DNA of 64,000 nt from Trametopsis cervina (lineage: Eukaryota > Basidiomycota > Agaricomycetes > Polyporales > Irpicaceae): the NCBI GenBank assembly GCA_022385755.1, contig MU278362.1:574251-638250 (forward strand), given 5' to 3'. Under the pieces are notes generated by a model. That model searched no databases. It saw nothing but the letters and a program-made list of their open reading frames with translations, and was not told the origin of the DNA. Made by a program: the position numbers and the translations under genes. Below, one piece after another: positions 14,171 through 24,952 of this stretch. Numbering within the stretch: the first letter of the stretch is position 1; each line of letters begins with the position of its first letter.

Positions 14171-15383
14171 AATGGCTGCAGAGGACGGAAGATAGTGGGT
14201 TGAGATACGGCCTCGAGTCGCGGATTGCACTTGATATGCACGACACGGCACAGCAGATGAGCGAAGAGCGACCATCTTGCTTGTGCCTTACGACCTACAA
14301 AGTCGTATCCTTATCCTTGTACAAGATCAGAGCGTATCGTAGTCGTGTGCAGGATACGTCGCCGCGAAGATGGCCGGTCTTGAGCGTGATATCTCGCAGA
14401 TATGGTATGGTACTATCATACGCACTTGGCAAGCGTCGGCACCAACGGCCATCTCATCCCCAATTCCGAGACGTACAGCCCGCGCGCCCCCGCGAGCGGG
14501 AGACGCTACGCGATAACAACCCCTCCCGACGTCACAAAGACGACCGGTCGGGGCGCGTCGGGCGCACACTTTCGCGTTCGCGCTAGTGCCTACGCTAGCG
14601 GCCGCGGCTGCCACAAACGTCGCGGGGGCGTTGTGGCACGGTGGCGCAGGTTGTGGCGCTATGCTGTCACTTTAGGGATGAGTCGGGTCGGTGTCTGGCC
14701 AAAACGTCCAGCGGGACGTCCGCCTCCGACGCAAATAAGTTCACCGAGCGCATCCGCCCCGGTCTTCAGTGGTTTTCAGGGAAGGCGTTTCATGATCAGG
14801 ATGCGCCCCCCGGGCGATCACGCCCCCTGTCCCGCCGTTGCTTTGAAAGTGCTTTCAATCCTCGGTCAAATGTGTGAGCATCCGTGAGTAGGCCGGCGAT
14901 CACTGGCAATCGGACGACCCCTGTGTACAGAACAGAACTGTACATCCGCACAACCTTCTTTTCCGCGTGTGCTTCTTTTTCTTCCAAAGCTTTGTTCTTG
15001 CCATACCCAGTCTCGTCCAGGCACGACCCGAATGTCGAGAACTTGCCTCCAGTCCATCTGCCCACGATGTATAAGACAAGCAGATGGAATGAGCAGATGG
15101 ACGGGTGGACAGATGGGCAGACGGGAGGGAGGACGTGCCTGGCCATGCGGTGCGGGGCGGGAGGCGAAAAGGCAATTTAGGCGAGCTTATGGTATGTTAT
15201 TCAATTATGGGCGCACAGACACAGACACGGGATATCGTCTGTGCGTTGTCACATTCAGCAAGCGAAGGGGGGAGGGTGACCTCGGGCGGAGCTGGGGTGT
15301 GTGTGCCGCCGTGTGCGATGTGGGGGAAAGAGTTCAGGCGCGATGATTACTATTACTGTTCTGGTGTTTGCTTATCGTTCGCT

Positions 15384-15436
15384 GTACTGGAATTGGGAGT
15401 GGAAGTGGAATTGGAAGTGGGAATGGGATGGGATGT
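15384..15436 (+). repeat. G-rich purine tract, imperfect GGAAGT/GGGAAT repeats
   Basis: A run of TGGGAGTGGAAGTGG-type units reads GGAATTGGGAGTGGAAGTGG and continues to GGGATGGGATG. It has several closely spaced GG and GGG runs on the plus strand. It is a microsatellite-like tract with no coding role seen. Confidence 0.55.
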
Positions 15437-16723
15437 GACGAGTTGGGTGGGTGCTGTGGGTGCTTGTCAAGGCCACTGGAGCTGGAGCGTTGGCGTTGGC
15501 GTTGGAGGGGCGGGCGGAGTCGGTGTGGAACTCGATACCCTACTCGTTACTCGCTAGTTGGCACACAGAGACTCCATGGTCATGGAGACGCGGGAAGAGT
15601 GCGTGCCTAGCCAAAGCCAAAGAGCGGGTTATCTGAGTCCTGGGTGAGCGATCGCATCGCCGAAGGATACAGAACTGTGCTGCAGAAGAGAGAGAGAGAT
15701 AACAGGGGCTTGCGTTTCAGCACGCGGAAGCAGTCGCAGTGTCAGTTCTTAGCCGGGACATGCACCCTCCCGTATCCGTATCCGTATCTCTCATCGCAGA
15801 GATGTGTGCCGAGGAGAGCACAGGAGACGGCGGTTGCGAGCTGATGTGTGGGAGCGCGACGCGAGTTGGTGGCGGCGGTGCACGGTGCACAGATCAACGA
15901 GTTGCGAATGAGTGAGTGCAGTGATGTGCAGTGCGGTGTGCAGTGGTCTTGGCGTCGGGGGCTAGATGCGGAAGGACGGAACCAGAGGGCCGGGTTGCGG
16001 GGAAGCGTGGCGGCTGATAAGCTCGGACACACCACCCGGGTTCGCGCGCTTGTGGTGATTTGATTCGAGACGGGACACATTGCGAGTCCAGCGACGTCTA
16101 TTCCGCTTTCTGGGTGAGGATGTGTCTGGGTTCTTTCTTCTTCTTCTTCTCGGGAGCAGTGTGTGCGTGCGGCGCGCTTGGGCGATGATGATGCACCGCG
16201 TGCTACACCGTCTGTGCGTTTGCGCCTGCCACTCCCCGGCGTAAATGCGGGCTCACTCGACGAGATGAAGCGAGATGTTTTGGTGTGTCCGTGTCCAAGT
16301 CCGCTATCTGCGACGCTGTGCTGGCGAGGTGTTGGCGACGACGACGAGTTTTGATGGTGGTGCGAGGCGGTGGTGCGTCGCTGAGGGATTGAGGAGGATG
16401 ATGAGGATGGGAGGGGAGGAGAGATCACACGAGCGGATGATGGCAGACGGGGGTGATTGCAACGCCGCAGAGCACATGCAGCTGCCACCATTCCAAGCCT
16501 TGGCACGTCCTCCGTCTCCCTCTGCCCGTCCTCGCCATGCCATGCCTGTCCATCCACGCGCAACGCAAACATCCGCGAGCTCGTTCTCGCTGTCCTCCTC
16601 ATCGTGCAGTGCTCTGAACACAACACTCGGGGCCCCGCTTGCAGTACGATGTGCGGTCGGGAGGCGGGGAGCGAATAATCTCGATCAGTGTGTGGGTGGG
16701 TTGGGTGGTGCACAGACGCTACG

Positions 16724-16755
16724 CTATCCTATCCTATCCTATCCTATCCTATCGC
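16724..16755 (+). repeat. (CTATC)n microsatellite
   Basis: About six perfect copies of the pentamer ATCCT/CTATC lie roughly 270-300 bp upstream of the OPT start codon. Confidence 0.8.
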
Positions 16756-16921
16756 CCCGGGGGTGTGGCGCCGGGGTCTCGCGAGGTGGTGTTTGGTGTT
16801 TGGTGTGTCTGGTGTTTGGCGAGCCCACCCAACTGATAGCGCACCGCGTGGAACATCACCATCTCCCATTATTGCCCTACGCGCGGAACAGAATAAAGAA
16901 CTGTTTTTCGATCCCGCTGCC

Positions 16922-16927
16922 TATAAA
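16922..16927 (+). promoter_or_regulatory. TATA box of the OPT gene
   Basis: TATAAA lies 96 bp before the start codon of the OPT transporter. It is followed by a strong C/T-rich run (about 16960-17010), the usual layout of highly expressed fungal promoters. Confidence 0.55.
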
Positions 16928-17022
16928 GCCCTCCACCCGCCGCCGTCCTGTGATTCCATATTCGACCCCCTCCCCCCGTCTCCCCCCTCCTCCGCCTTCT
17001 CTCCCCGTGTGGTTCGCCCACC

Positions 17023-19512
17023 ATGTCTGCCTCCTCGCTCCATGAGGAAAAGTTTGACATCCCCGCAGAGAAGCACGGTCAGTGATTTCCACTATCGTCT
17101 TGCATCCGCACGCACACATACTAACTCGCTTCGCTCGTCACCAGAGCTCCCGCACCATGTCGCGGTAGCCGACTTCGACGACCCGAACCTCGACCTCGAG
17201 CACGTCGACGCGCTCGAGGACGACTCTCCCTACCCCGAAGTCCGTTCCGCCGTCGCCAACACCGACGACACCCAGATGCCCGTGAACACCTTCCGCGCAT
17301 GGTTCATCGGCATAGTCTGGGCCATCCTCATCCCAGGGCTCAACCAGTTCTTCTTCTTCCGCTATCCCGCCGTCACCGTCTCCGGCGTCGTCGCCCAGCT
17401 CATCTCCTTCCCGCTCCTGCGCGTCTGGGCACGCATCGTACCCTCCGTCAAGATATTCGGCGTATCGCTCAATCCGGGCCCGTTCACTATCAAGGAACAC
17501 GTCCTCATCACCATCATGGCCACCGTCGGATACCAGAGCGCGTATGCGACGGACATCATCGCCGTCCAGCGTGTGTTCTATAACCAGACGTACAATTTCG
17601 GATACCAGTGGATGTTGGTGATGTCTACCCAGCTCATCGGGTTCAGCATCGGCGGCATCGCGCGTCGCTTCCTCGTGCAACCGCCCTCGATGATCTGGCC
17701 CGCGAACCTCGTGACATGCACGCTGTTCAACACGCTGCACTCGCAGCAATACGCGGGTATCGGGAACCGCGGCGGTATCTCGCGCGAGCGGTTCTTCCTG
17801 TACGCCTTCCTCGGCTCCTTCCTCTGGTACTTCTTCCCGGGCTACATCTTCTCCGCCCTGTCCTACTTCAACTGGGTCTGCTGGATCGCCCCCGAGAACG
17901 TCGTCGTGAACCAGCTGTTCGGGTCCGTCACCGGCCTCGGGATGTCCGTCATCACCTTCGACTGGGCGCAGATCGCGTATGTGGGGAGTCCGCTCGCGAC
18001 GCCCTGGTGGGCTGAGGCGAATATTGCGGGCTCGATGGTGCTGTTCTTCTGGATCATCGTACCCGCGCTGTATTACACCAACACGTGGTACGCCAAGTTC
18101 CTCCCCATATCCTCCACGCACTCGTACGACAACACCGCCAAGTCGTACAACGTGCACGCCATCCTCGACGCCGACGGCAACTTCTCCGAGGAGCTGTACA
18201 AACAGTACTCCCCGCTCTTCCTCAGCACGACCTTTGCGCTGTCGTACGGACTGTCGTTCGCGAGTATTACGGCGACGATCACGCATACGTTCATATACTT
18301 CCGCAAGCAGATCTGGACGCAGTCCCGCCGCTCGATGCATGAGCAGCCCGATATCCATGCGAGGTTGATGGCGAAGTACCCCCAGGTGCCCGAGTGGTGG
18401 TATGCGATTATTTTGGTGACGATGTTCGTGTTCGGTGTTATCGTCATCGAGGTCTGGCCTACCCAGATGCCCGTCTGGGCGTTCGTCCTTGCTCTCGTGC
18501 GTCCCTCCCCCTTTTTATTGTTTTCTACCTCAAATTTAACTAACCGTCGCTGTCGCGCCTGTAGATCATCGCATTCGTGTACATCATCCCCATCGGCATG
18601 ATCCAGGCCATCACGAACCAGCAGGTCGGCCTGAACGTCATCACGGAGCTCATCATCGGGTACGCGCTCCCCGGAAAGCCCATCGCCATGATGATGTTCA
18701 AGACCTGGGGATACATCACCATGGCCCAGGCCCTCCAGTTCACATCCGACTTTAAGCTCGGTCATTACATGAAGATCCCGTGAGTCCCCCCCGTCCTTCT
18801 TTTACTGTGTGTGAAGGGTATGCTGACGCACTCGCTTTCGCTCGCGCGCAGCCCCCGCCCGATGTTCTGGGCCCAAATCGTCGCGACCGTCATCGCGGGC
18901 ACCGTCCAACTCGGCGTGCAAGCCTGGATGTTCACGAACGTCTCCGACATGTGCGCCGCCGACCAGCCAGACGGCTTCATCTGCCCCTCGACCGCCGTCT
19001 TCGGCACCGCCTCCATAATCTGGGGCGTCATCGGCCCCGCGCGCCAGTTCTCCTCGGGCCAGATCTACTACGGCCTCGTCTTCTTCTTCCTCGCGGGCTT
19101 CCTCGCGCCGGTCCTTACACGGGTGGTACAGATGCGCTGGAACAACGTCGTGCTGAAGTACATCAACTGGCCCGTCATCTTCTCCGGGACGGGCCTCATC
19201 CCCCCCGCTACGCCGAGCAACTACGTGACGTGGTGCGTCACGGGCTTCGTGTTCAACTACGTCGTGCGCCGGCGCCATTTCGCGTGGTGGACGAAGTACA
19301 ATTATGTGTTGAGCGCCGCGCTGGACTCGGGCGTGGCGATTGGGGCCGTGGTCATCTTTTTCTGTTTGCAGTATCCGGCGAATGGGAGTATTGGGTTGAC
19401 GAGTATTCAGTCGTGGTGGGGGAATACGGTGTATTTGAACACGCTCGATGCGGCGAAGGCGCCGTATTGGAGTCTGGCGCCGAACCAGACGTTCGGGCCT
19501 ACGACGTGGTAG
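17023..19512 (+). CDS. Oligopeptide transporter, OPT family
   Basis: Four exons (17023-17077, 17145-18496, 18565-18779, 18852-19512) sum to 2283 nt, or 760 residues, typical for the family. After a short acidic cytosolic N-terminus come the OPT hallmarks: [12 protein letters not shown], then [32 protein letters not shown], and a dozen or more hydrophobic segments. Later motifs include [36 protein letters not shown] and the C-terminal [23 protein letters not shown] proteins are proton-coupled importers of small peptides, glutathione or siderophore-like substrates at the plasma membrane; the substrate here is unknown. GC-rich third positions and strongly biased codons suggest high expression. 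The start ATG sits in a CACCATGTC context and its exon joins cleanly in frame. Confidence 0.95.
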
Positions 19513-22154
19513 ATTCCCCTGCATTCCCTACCCTGCATTCTTCCCTGTCGACCCATTCCCCGAATTCTCTTCGAACGATTTCCTGTCTGTTGTAACTGTG
19601 GTGGTGATTTTCTTGGGCGGAGGAGGTTGTTTAAGAAAAAAGTGTATGGACGGTCGCCCTCGGTCGGTGGTGTGGTGTGGTGGCGAGGCGTAATTGTACT
19701 TTAATTGCTACTGTTTTTTCTCTGTTTTTCTCGACCGTATGTTTTTTTTGATACGTGATACACTTTTGTTGTGCAATGGCATTTGTGGTATACCTCTCTC
19801 AATGTGTGCTGCGTGAATACCCAAGTGTTCGAACAGTAACTGGCAAAGCTCTGAAGCTTGCGCGATAAACATTTTGCACTGGAACTCAGTCAAATTCGAA
19901 CATACTCGCTTCAGCGCTAATCGAGGAACTTGCCAAATCCGACCATCTTACTTACACTTGCCTACGTGTTCGTGGAGAAACAACACGTTCGAGCTGATCG
20001 CAGCAGACAGGCGGACACATACGCGCCAACAACCATCCACACCAAATTAGCGAACGAAGGGGCTTCGTTAAATGAGAACGCCCCGATCTCTGCCAGGTAA
20101 CGCAACGCAAGACGCCAACGACGAAGAAGTTGTCAAATGCGATCTTCGTCTACAAACTAGCCTCTCGGTCGTTCCAAGACGCCCTGCAAAACCCGGTGAC
20201 GAACGTATACGTGGATGAAGGAAGAGATTCGTCGTGGGTGCATGTATACTGTAACGGGTCAGTCCTCGCTGGGAGGGACTGACTGATCGCAGCAGCGGAT
20301 ACAGTACATACGCGCCAACAGCCATCCACACCACTGCGTTCGTCAAATGAAGACGCCCCGATCTCTGCTAGGCAACAGCGCGTCCGCCGGCTACGACGCG
20401 GAAGGGCGTGCGTGATTAATTAATTAATTCCCGCTCACTCGCTTGCGGTTGATTGGTTGGTTGGAACGTTGGTGGGACGCTGGTGCGTAATTTGGTGGGT
20501 GGTGAATTTGATTTTGGGGCGCCACGGTGCGAGGGGCGGCGAGTTTTGACCGTGCTGAGTTGCGTGTTTGTGCGACCACGAGCGTGGCGGACTGGTTGTT
20601 CTCTGGGAGGTTTGCATCGGTTTTTTACAGGTTTGACCAGGAACTAGCATAAAGCTCGTGGACAATGCGTACAGTAGAGGTCCCGGAAACTCGACTGGTC
20701 ATGCAAAGCCGCCACAAGGCACGAAGAGAAGAGGACCGCGCAAGCACACAAATGACTCACCCTCACCCCCAACCCTCAACCCCCTCAACCCCTCGCCCCA
20801 GCGCTCCAAAACGTTAGCTCACAACTGCGCATCCCACGACAAACAGACACCCACGCGCCAACAGCCGTCCGGCAGCACTCTCACGTTCTTACCTGCCTTG
20901 TTTGATTAGGTGGTTGCTGTTTTGAGGAGGAGGGGAGGGGATTTGAATATGGGGCGGGCCGTTTGGGTCGCGCGATTCTCCTAGGGCTTTCCGACTAGCG
21001 GACGGTGTCGTGGCTTTCTGTTATGGCGCACTGCTATGTACGTATTTACCCTCAGCGTGGTATATCTCGGTGAATGAAGACGACGTCGCTGACGATGATT
21101 CATCTTAGCTCTCTACAGTGCTAATTCGGCAGGGGTACGAAGATCCATGAGCACCCAAGTCGGAAAGCACTCATGGTAAGTTAGTTCTGGATTAACCTAT
21201 GCTCACGCTGTAGTTATACGCTGCGCAAGGAATACAGAAGGCACGGACGATGCCTCGCCCGCTGTTTCAAGGCTCAGGATACTGGACGCCGAAGTTACCC
21301 CAGAGTTCTCTGTCATCCCTCGCACAATCTCACTTGACATGACGCTGCGCAGCGACCGGAGTCATGTACTATCGCATCTCCACAAGGGTCGTCTTAGGAG
21401 GAGGGAGACCCTCTCAATGTGCACATATCCATCATCGGTGTCGCCCGTCAACTGGCCTTCGCCAAGGGATGCTGGGAACGTTCAAGTTCCGCCAAAGGGA
21501 CACAAGTGCAAGACCGTCAAGATGAGCCGAGTTGGGTCGCGAAGCCACTCGGTTGGATGTTGAGATTGGATGTTTGTACTTAGTACGGTATATCACCAAT
21601 GTTCCAGTAAAAGACGTATGTCACAACTCTAAATGAGATGAATCAACTGAGATACGATTTGGTATTAGCGCGAGAATCGATCTCACTTAAGCGACTTAAG
21701 CTTCATACTAGATGGATGTGTGTCCGATCTCTACGTTCATATGCAGGCTGTCTGCCGCATGCAGCTGCAGCACAGTGTCAATGTCTGATGGTGCGATCAT
21801 ACTTCATTGCGTGACCCAAGGACATTCACCGCGACTCCAGTCAACAAGCACTCATCCCACAACAAGGCAAAGCCTGCAAGGATCGTCCGATATATCAATG
21901 ATCTTTGCAACAACAACTAGACGAGACAACAACGATAGAGCGAGGCAGTGGACGAGTTGTAGGTACTACATGTCATACACCGCATGAGAGATGAATACAC
22001 ATGCACGGTCGCGCGGAACAGTGGCTGGTCGGATATGATGGTATGGGGGTGAGGTGGCGGCGCTGGTAGAACAACACAGAGATGATGGGACCGAGAAGTA
22101 AAGATGGACACAAAAATACACGAGAGTAAGGCCATATCCAGGTCAGCGTCTAAT
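19513..22154. other. 2.6-kb intergenic region
   Basis: This gap lies between the OPT stop and the eIF5A stop. The first 250 bp look like a T-rich 3' UTR. No coding frame over about 92 codons is present and none has a known domain. It carries a direct repeat near 20.0-20.4 kb and TTAATTAATTAATT at 20417-20430. Confidence 0.55.
19994..20382. repeat. Imperfect direct repeat, about 290 bp apart
   Basis: ACATACGCGCCAACAACCAT at about 20018 recurs as ACATACGCGCCAACAGCCAT at about 20307. Both are preceded by TGATCGCAGCAG and followed by a matching block containing ACGCCCCGATCTCTGC (20081 and 20353). A shorter third match, ACGCGCCAACAGCCGTCC, lies near 20853. No flanking target-site duplication or coding sequence was seen, so the origin is unknown. 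Confidence 0.7.
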
Positions 22155-22944
22155 TTAACTGCCCTTGGGCGCCTCCTTGAAGGAGATCGCTTGCTCTTCA
22201 CCCATGGCGGAGACAATCGTGACGAGCAGATCCTTGCCCTCGTCAAAGTCGCCCTGGATCTGCTTTCCGATGTCACCCTCGGGAACACGGACATCGTCCT
22301 TGGCAGTACCGTCAGTGGTCATCAAGTTGAGGAAACCATCGTCGATGTTGACCTGCGTGCGCGTTTTAGCGGATTGTGGGAGATCACAAGGTAGCCTGGG
22401 AACAGGGATACGTACGAGCTGGTATTCGGTACGGAAAACGTTGGGAACATCCATGTTGTGGGTGGATGGGCAAATATCTTCCTGTAAGCAGTGGCAGCGC
22501 GGTCAGATGGGAAGGAGATCGCGAAGGCGCGAGGCATCATACCATTTTTTTGCCGGTGAAGATCTGCATTCATAGAGTTTAGAAGGGGCAAGAAATGAAG
22601 TAGAAGACAAAGCTTACGTCGATGGCAACCAAGTGAACCTTGGCGTGACCGTGCTTGCCGGTCTTGGAGGTGGACATTTCGACGATCTTGCAGGGACGGC
22701 CTGCAACGCAAGCCATCAGCCCAAGTCCCACCCCCTAAACATCACATCCTACGCACCCTTGATGACGACGTGCCCGTTCTTGCGAAGGGCAGAGCACTGC
22801 ATGGGGAAGGTCAAGGAGGCCCCAGCGCTGGCCTGGAGAGGTTTTACAACGGGGACCATGATGAGCAGAAGTCCCACTTCACTACAGCTCAAAGCCGACA
22901 CATACCTGCTCGAAGTTGTGCTGATGCTGCTCGTCGTCAGACAT
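22155..22944 (-). CDS. tif51: Translation factor eIF5A (hypusine-containing)
   Basis: Six exons (22944-22906, 22832-22757, 22700-22618, 22563-22543, 22481-22416, 22352-22155) sum to 483 nt, or 160 residues, the normal length. The hypusine site is in [19 protein letters not shown]. The SH3-like N-terminal domain ([20 protein letters not shown]) is followed by the OB-fold C-terminal domain ([19 protein letters not shown] to [11 protein letters not shown]). eIF5A helps ribosomes through proline-rich and other stalling peptides and aids termination. Exon 4 is only 21 nt and encodes IFTGKKM. The gene is head to head with the LIM gene. Confidence 0.97.
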
Positions 22945-23234
22945 GATGAGAGTCGTATGCGGTGAGTAGGTGGTGGGTGAGTGAGAGGAGGTGGTTGTAC
23001 AGAAAGATGAGGAGATCGAGAGGCGTTGGAGGACCAAGTTATGAGACGCTCGATTCGAATTTTTTGAGCGCTCATCAATTTCATCGGTGTGCTTTCCACG
23101 GTATCTCGGCAATCTCCGCCCGAGCAGGTGATCATACGGCCGGCCGCGCCGGCAGTAGTGACTTCATTTCGCTCGCGAAGGCAAAGCTGTACGCGCAGTG
23201 CTCTACAGCATTTCTACCAATAACCACCACCAGC

Positions 23235-24672
23235 ATGCACCCTTTCGGAGGAACACCCATTTGTCCCAGATGCAACAAGATGGTCTACGCCGCTGAGCAG
23301 GTACGTAAGACAAACATAGCTGCCGTTCACCGTTTCTGATGCTCCAGTTGACACTTAGGTAATGGGTCCTGGACGGAAGGTGCGCACACTTTTACGCCTC
23401 TCAAGCGCAATTGACTAATAGACTTGGGCGCAGTTATACCACAAAGTATGGTTCTTGTCAGGTTGTCATAAATGCACGTACTAACCAGGCTTCAGCCATG
23501 CCTGACCTGCACAAGCTGTAGGAAACGCTTGGACTCCAATTTGGTAGAGCATGATGAGGAGGTGAGTCACCTCGTGCTCAGTACACCGGCTATGCGCAAC
23601 TGACTTTGGATCTGTAGCCATACTGGTGCGTACGGTCAGTCGTCGAGCTTCAGGCAGCGGTGTAACGTCTTGATTAGTAAGAACTGCCACTCGAAGAACT
23701 TTGGCACGCGAGATCTCCGCCAGGCCAACCTACCAGACCGCAACGATGTGTTTGGCTCACCGCCCACTTCGCCTACGCGCAGTGGAACCATGCTTCCGCC
23801 CATCTCTCGTTCACCTCCCTCGAGGCCACCCGCCCTTCCCGCACGCAAGGTTGCACCTGGCAACACATTCGGCGCATCCAGAGCCATTTCTCCTACCCCG
23901 ATCTTCCGACCCACCCATTCATACAGCCCTGTGCGTCCCATAAGCACAGAGCGGTCTCTGCCAGAGGCCACACTTGAAGAGCCGAAGGAGGCTGCTGAAG
24001 CTGAAGCGAAAGATGACGATTGGGAGCCTCCGGTGGTCAGCGGAGCCCCATCGCACACCGGCCGGGGAACTGGCGGACTGCCTCGTACCGTCCCTCTTGA
24101 TTCCGCCATGACAGCTTCAGCGCGTTCTGTGAGTCCTGTCAAAGCCCCCGCAACCCCCACACGACCGGTACCGTCGGCGACAGACGTTGCCGGCGAGAGT
24201 AAGGCCACACCGAATGCCCGCATTACTGTCCCATTGGCTCCGATGACGACGGGCACGCGGTATGGATCTGCGCTCACAGGGCGGATGGCGTCGCCCATGA
24301 CGCCGATGGCCACCGGCAGACAGTGGGGAGGAGGCACCCCTGTCTGTCCCAAGTGTCAGAAGTCGGTATATTTCGCAGAACAGGTAACACCAGTCTCATT
24401 TCTTAGTGGGCATGTTGCTGACTCCCTTTGACAGATCAAGGCCCTTGGGAAGACGTATCATCGCAACTGCTTGCGATGCACAGGATGCAACACTTCCTTG
24501 GATTCGTCCCGTCTGACGGAGAAGGAAGGCGAGCCATATTGCCACCATTGCTATGGAAAGGTGCGTTCCACATAGTCGTTTACAGCAATTGTGTACATGT
24601 TTCTCACTGTGGCTTTAGCTTTATGGCCCACTAGGCAACGGTTATGCCCTCTTGGGAAAGGCTGGTGGTTGA
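23235..24672 (+). CDS. Two-LIM-domain protein (cysteine-rich protein type)
   Basis: Eight exons (23235-23300, 23359-23379, 23434-23445, 23496-23561, 23618-23625, 23678-24383, 24435-24560, 24619-24672) sum to 1059 nt, or 352 residues. LIM1 spans about residues 9-66 (CPRC, LYHKPCLTC, CRKRL, EPYCKNC). LIM2 lies near residues 277-340 (CPKC, TYHRNCLRCTGCNTSL, EPYCHHCYGKLYGP). They are joined by about 210 disordered residues rich in Pro, Ser, Thr and Ala with several SP/TP sites. LIM domains bind zinc and mediate protein contacts, often at actin structures; the partner is unknown. Three exons, of 21, 12 and 8 nt, all fall inside LIM1. Confidence 0.92.
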
Positions 24673-24952
24673 GTACGCTTGGTGCTAACATTTCTTGTAT
24701 GATCAGACTGCTGGTTGGATTCATGTATCGTATAGTATACCATGTAGCGAATTAGTATTGTGCTATGTTCGTATTGTTATTGACCTATATTACAACCTTC
24801 TAGGCCTACATGTGCTTCTATCTCAGAAACGTACAAAATCAATTCGTAGGTGCTAGGGTGCTCATATGTATACTATGTGTTTGAGAAGTGCATTTCGTGT
24901 ATCGCCGGTTTGTGTAAGGTACTAGCCCATTCAGCATGCAAAGCCGATGATG
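24673..24952. other. Convergent intergenic gap
   Basis: These 280 bp of T/A-rich 3' flanking sequence lie between two converging genes. No other feature was seen. Confidence 0.6.

Larger units (their letters stand above)
11744..17022. other. 5.3-kb GC-rich intergenic block with decayed repeats
   Basis: No gene with a recognisable domain was found. The stretch contains duplicated segments (12.5-14.2 kb), short tandem repeats and G-rich purine tracts. A 323-codon open frame at 15742-16713 on the minus strand is Ser/His/Arg-rich and looks like a by-product of high GC. The last part is the promoter of the OPT transporter. Confidence 0.55.

Noticed and set aside
15742..16713. 323-codon open frame on the minus strand
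   Set aside because: Ser/His/Arg/Pro-rich, no domain, no splice context; long frames arise by chance in GC-rich DNA of this kind.
17138..18358. 406-codon open frame antisense to the OPT gene
   Set aside because: It mirrors the codon bias of the OPT gene; composition (Arg/Glu/Asp/Gly) is typical of an antisense shadow.
18780..19595. 271-codon plus-strand frame overlapping the OPT 3' exon
   Set aside because: Arg/Pro/His-rich alternative frame of the true exon.
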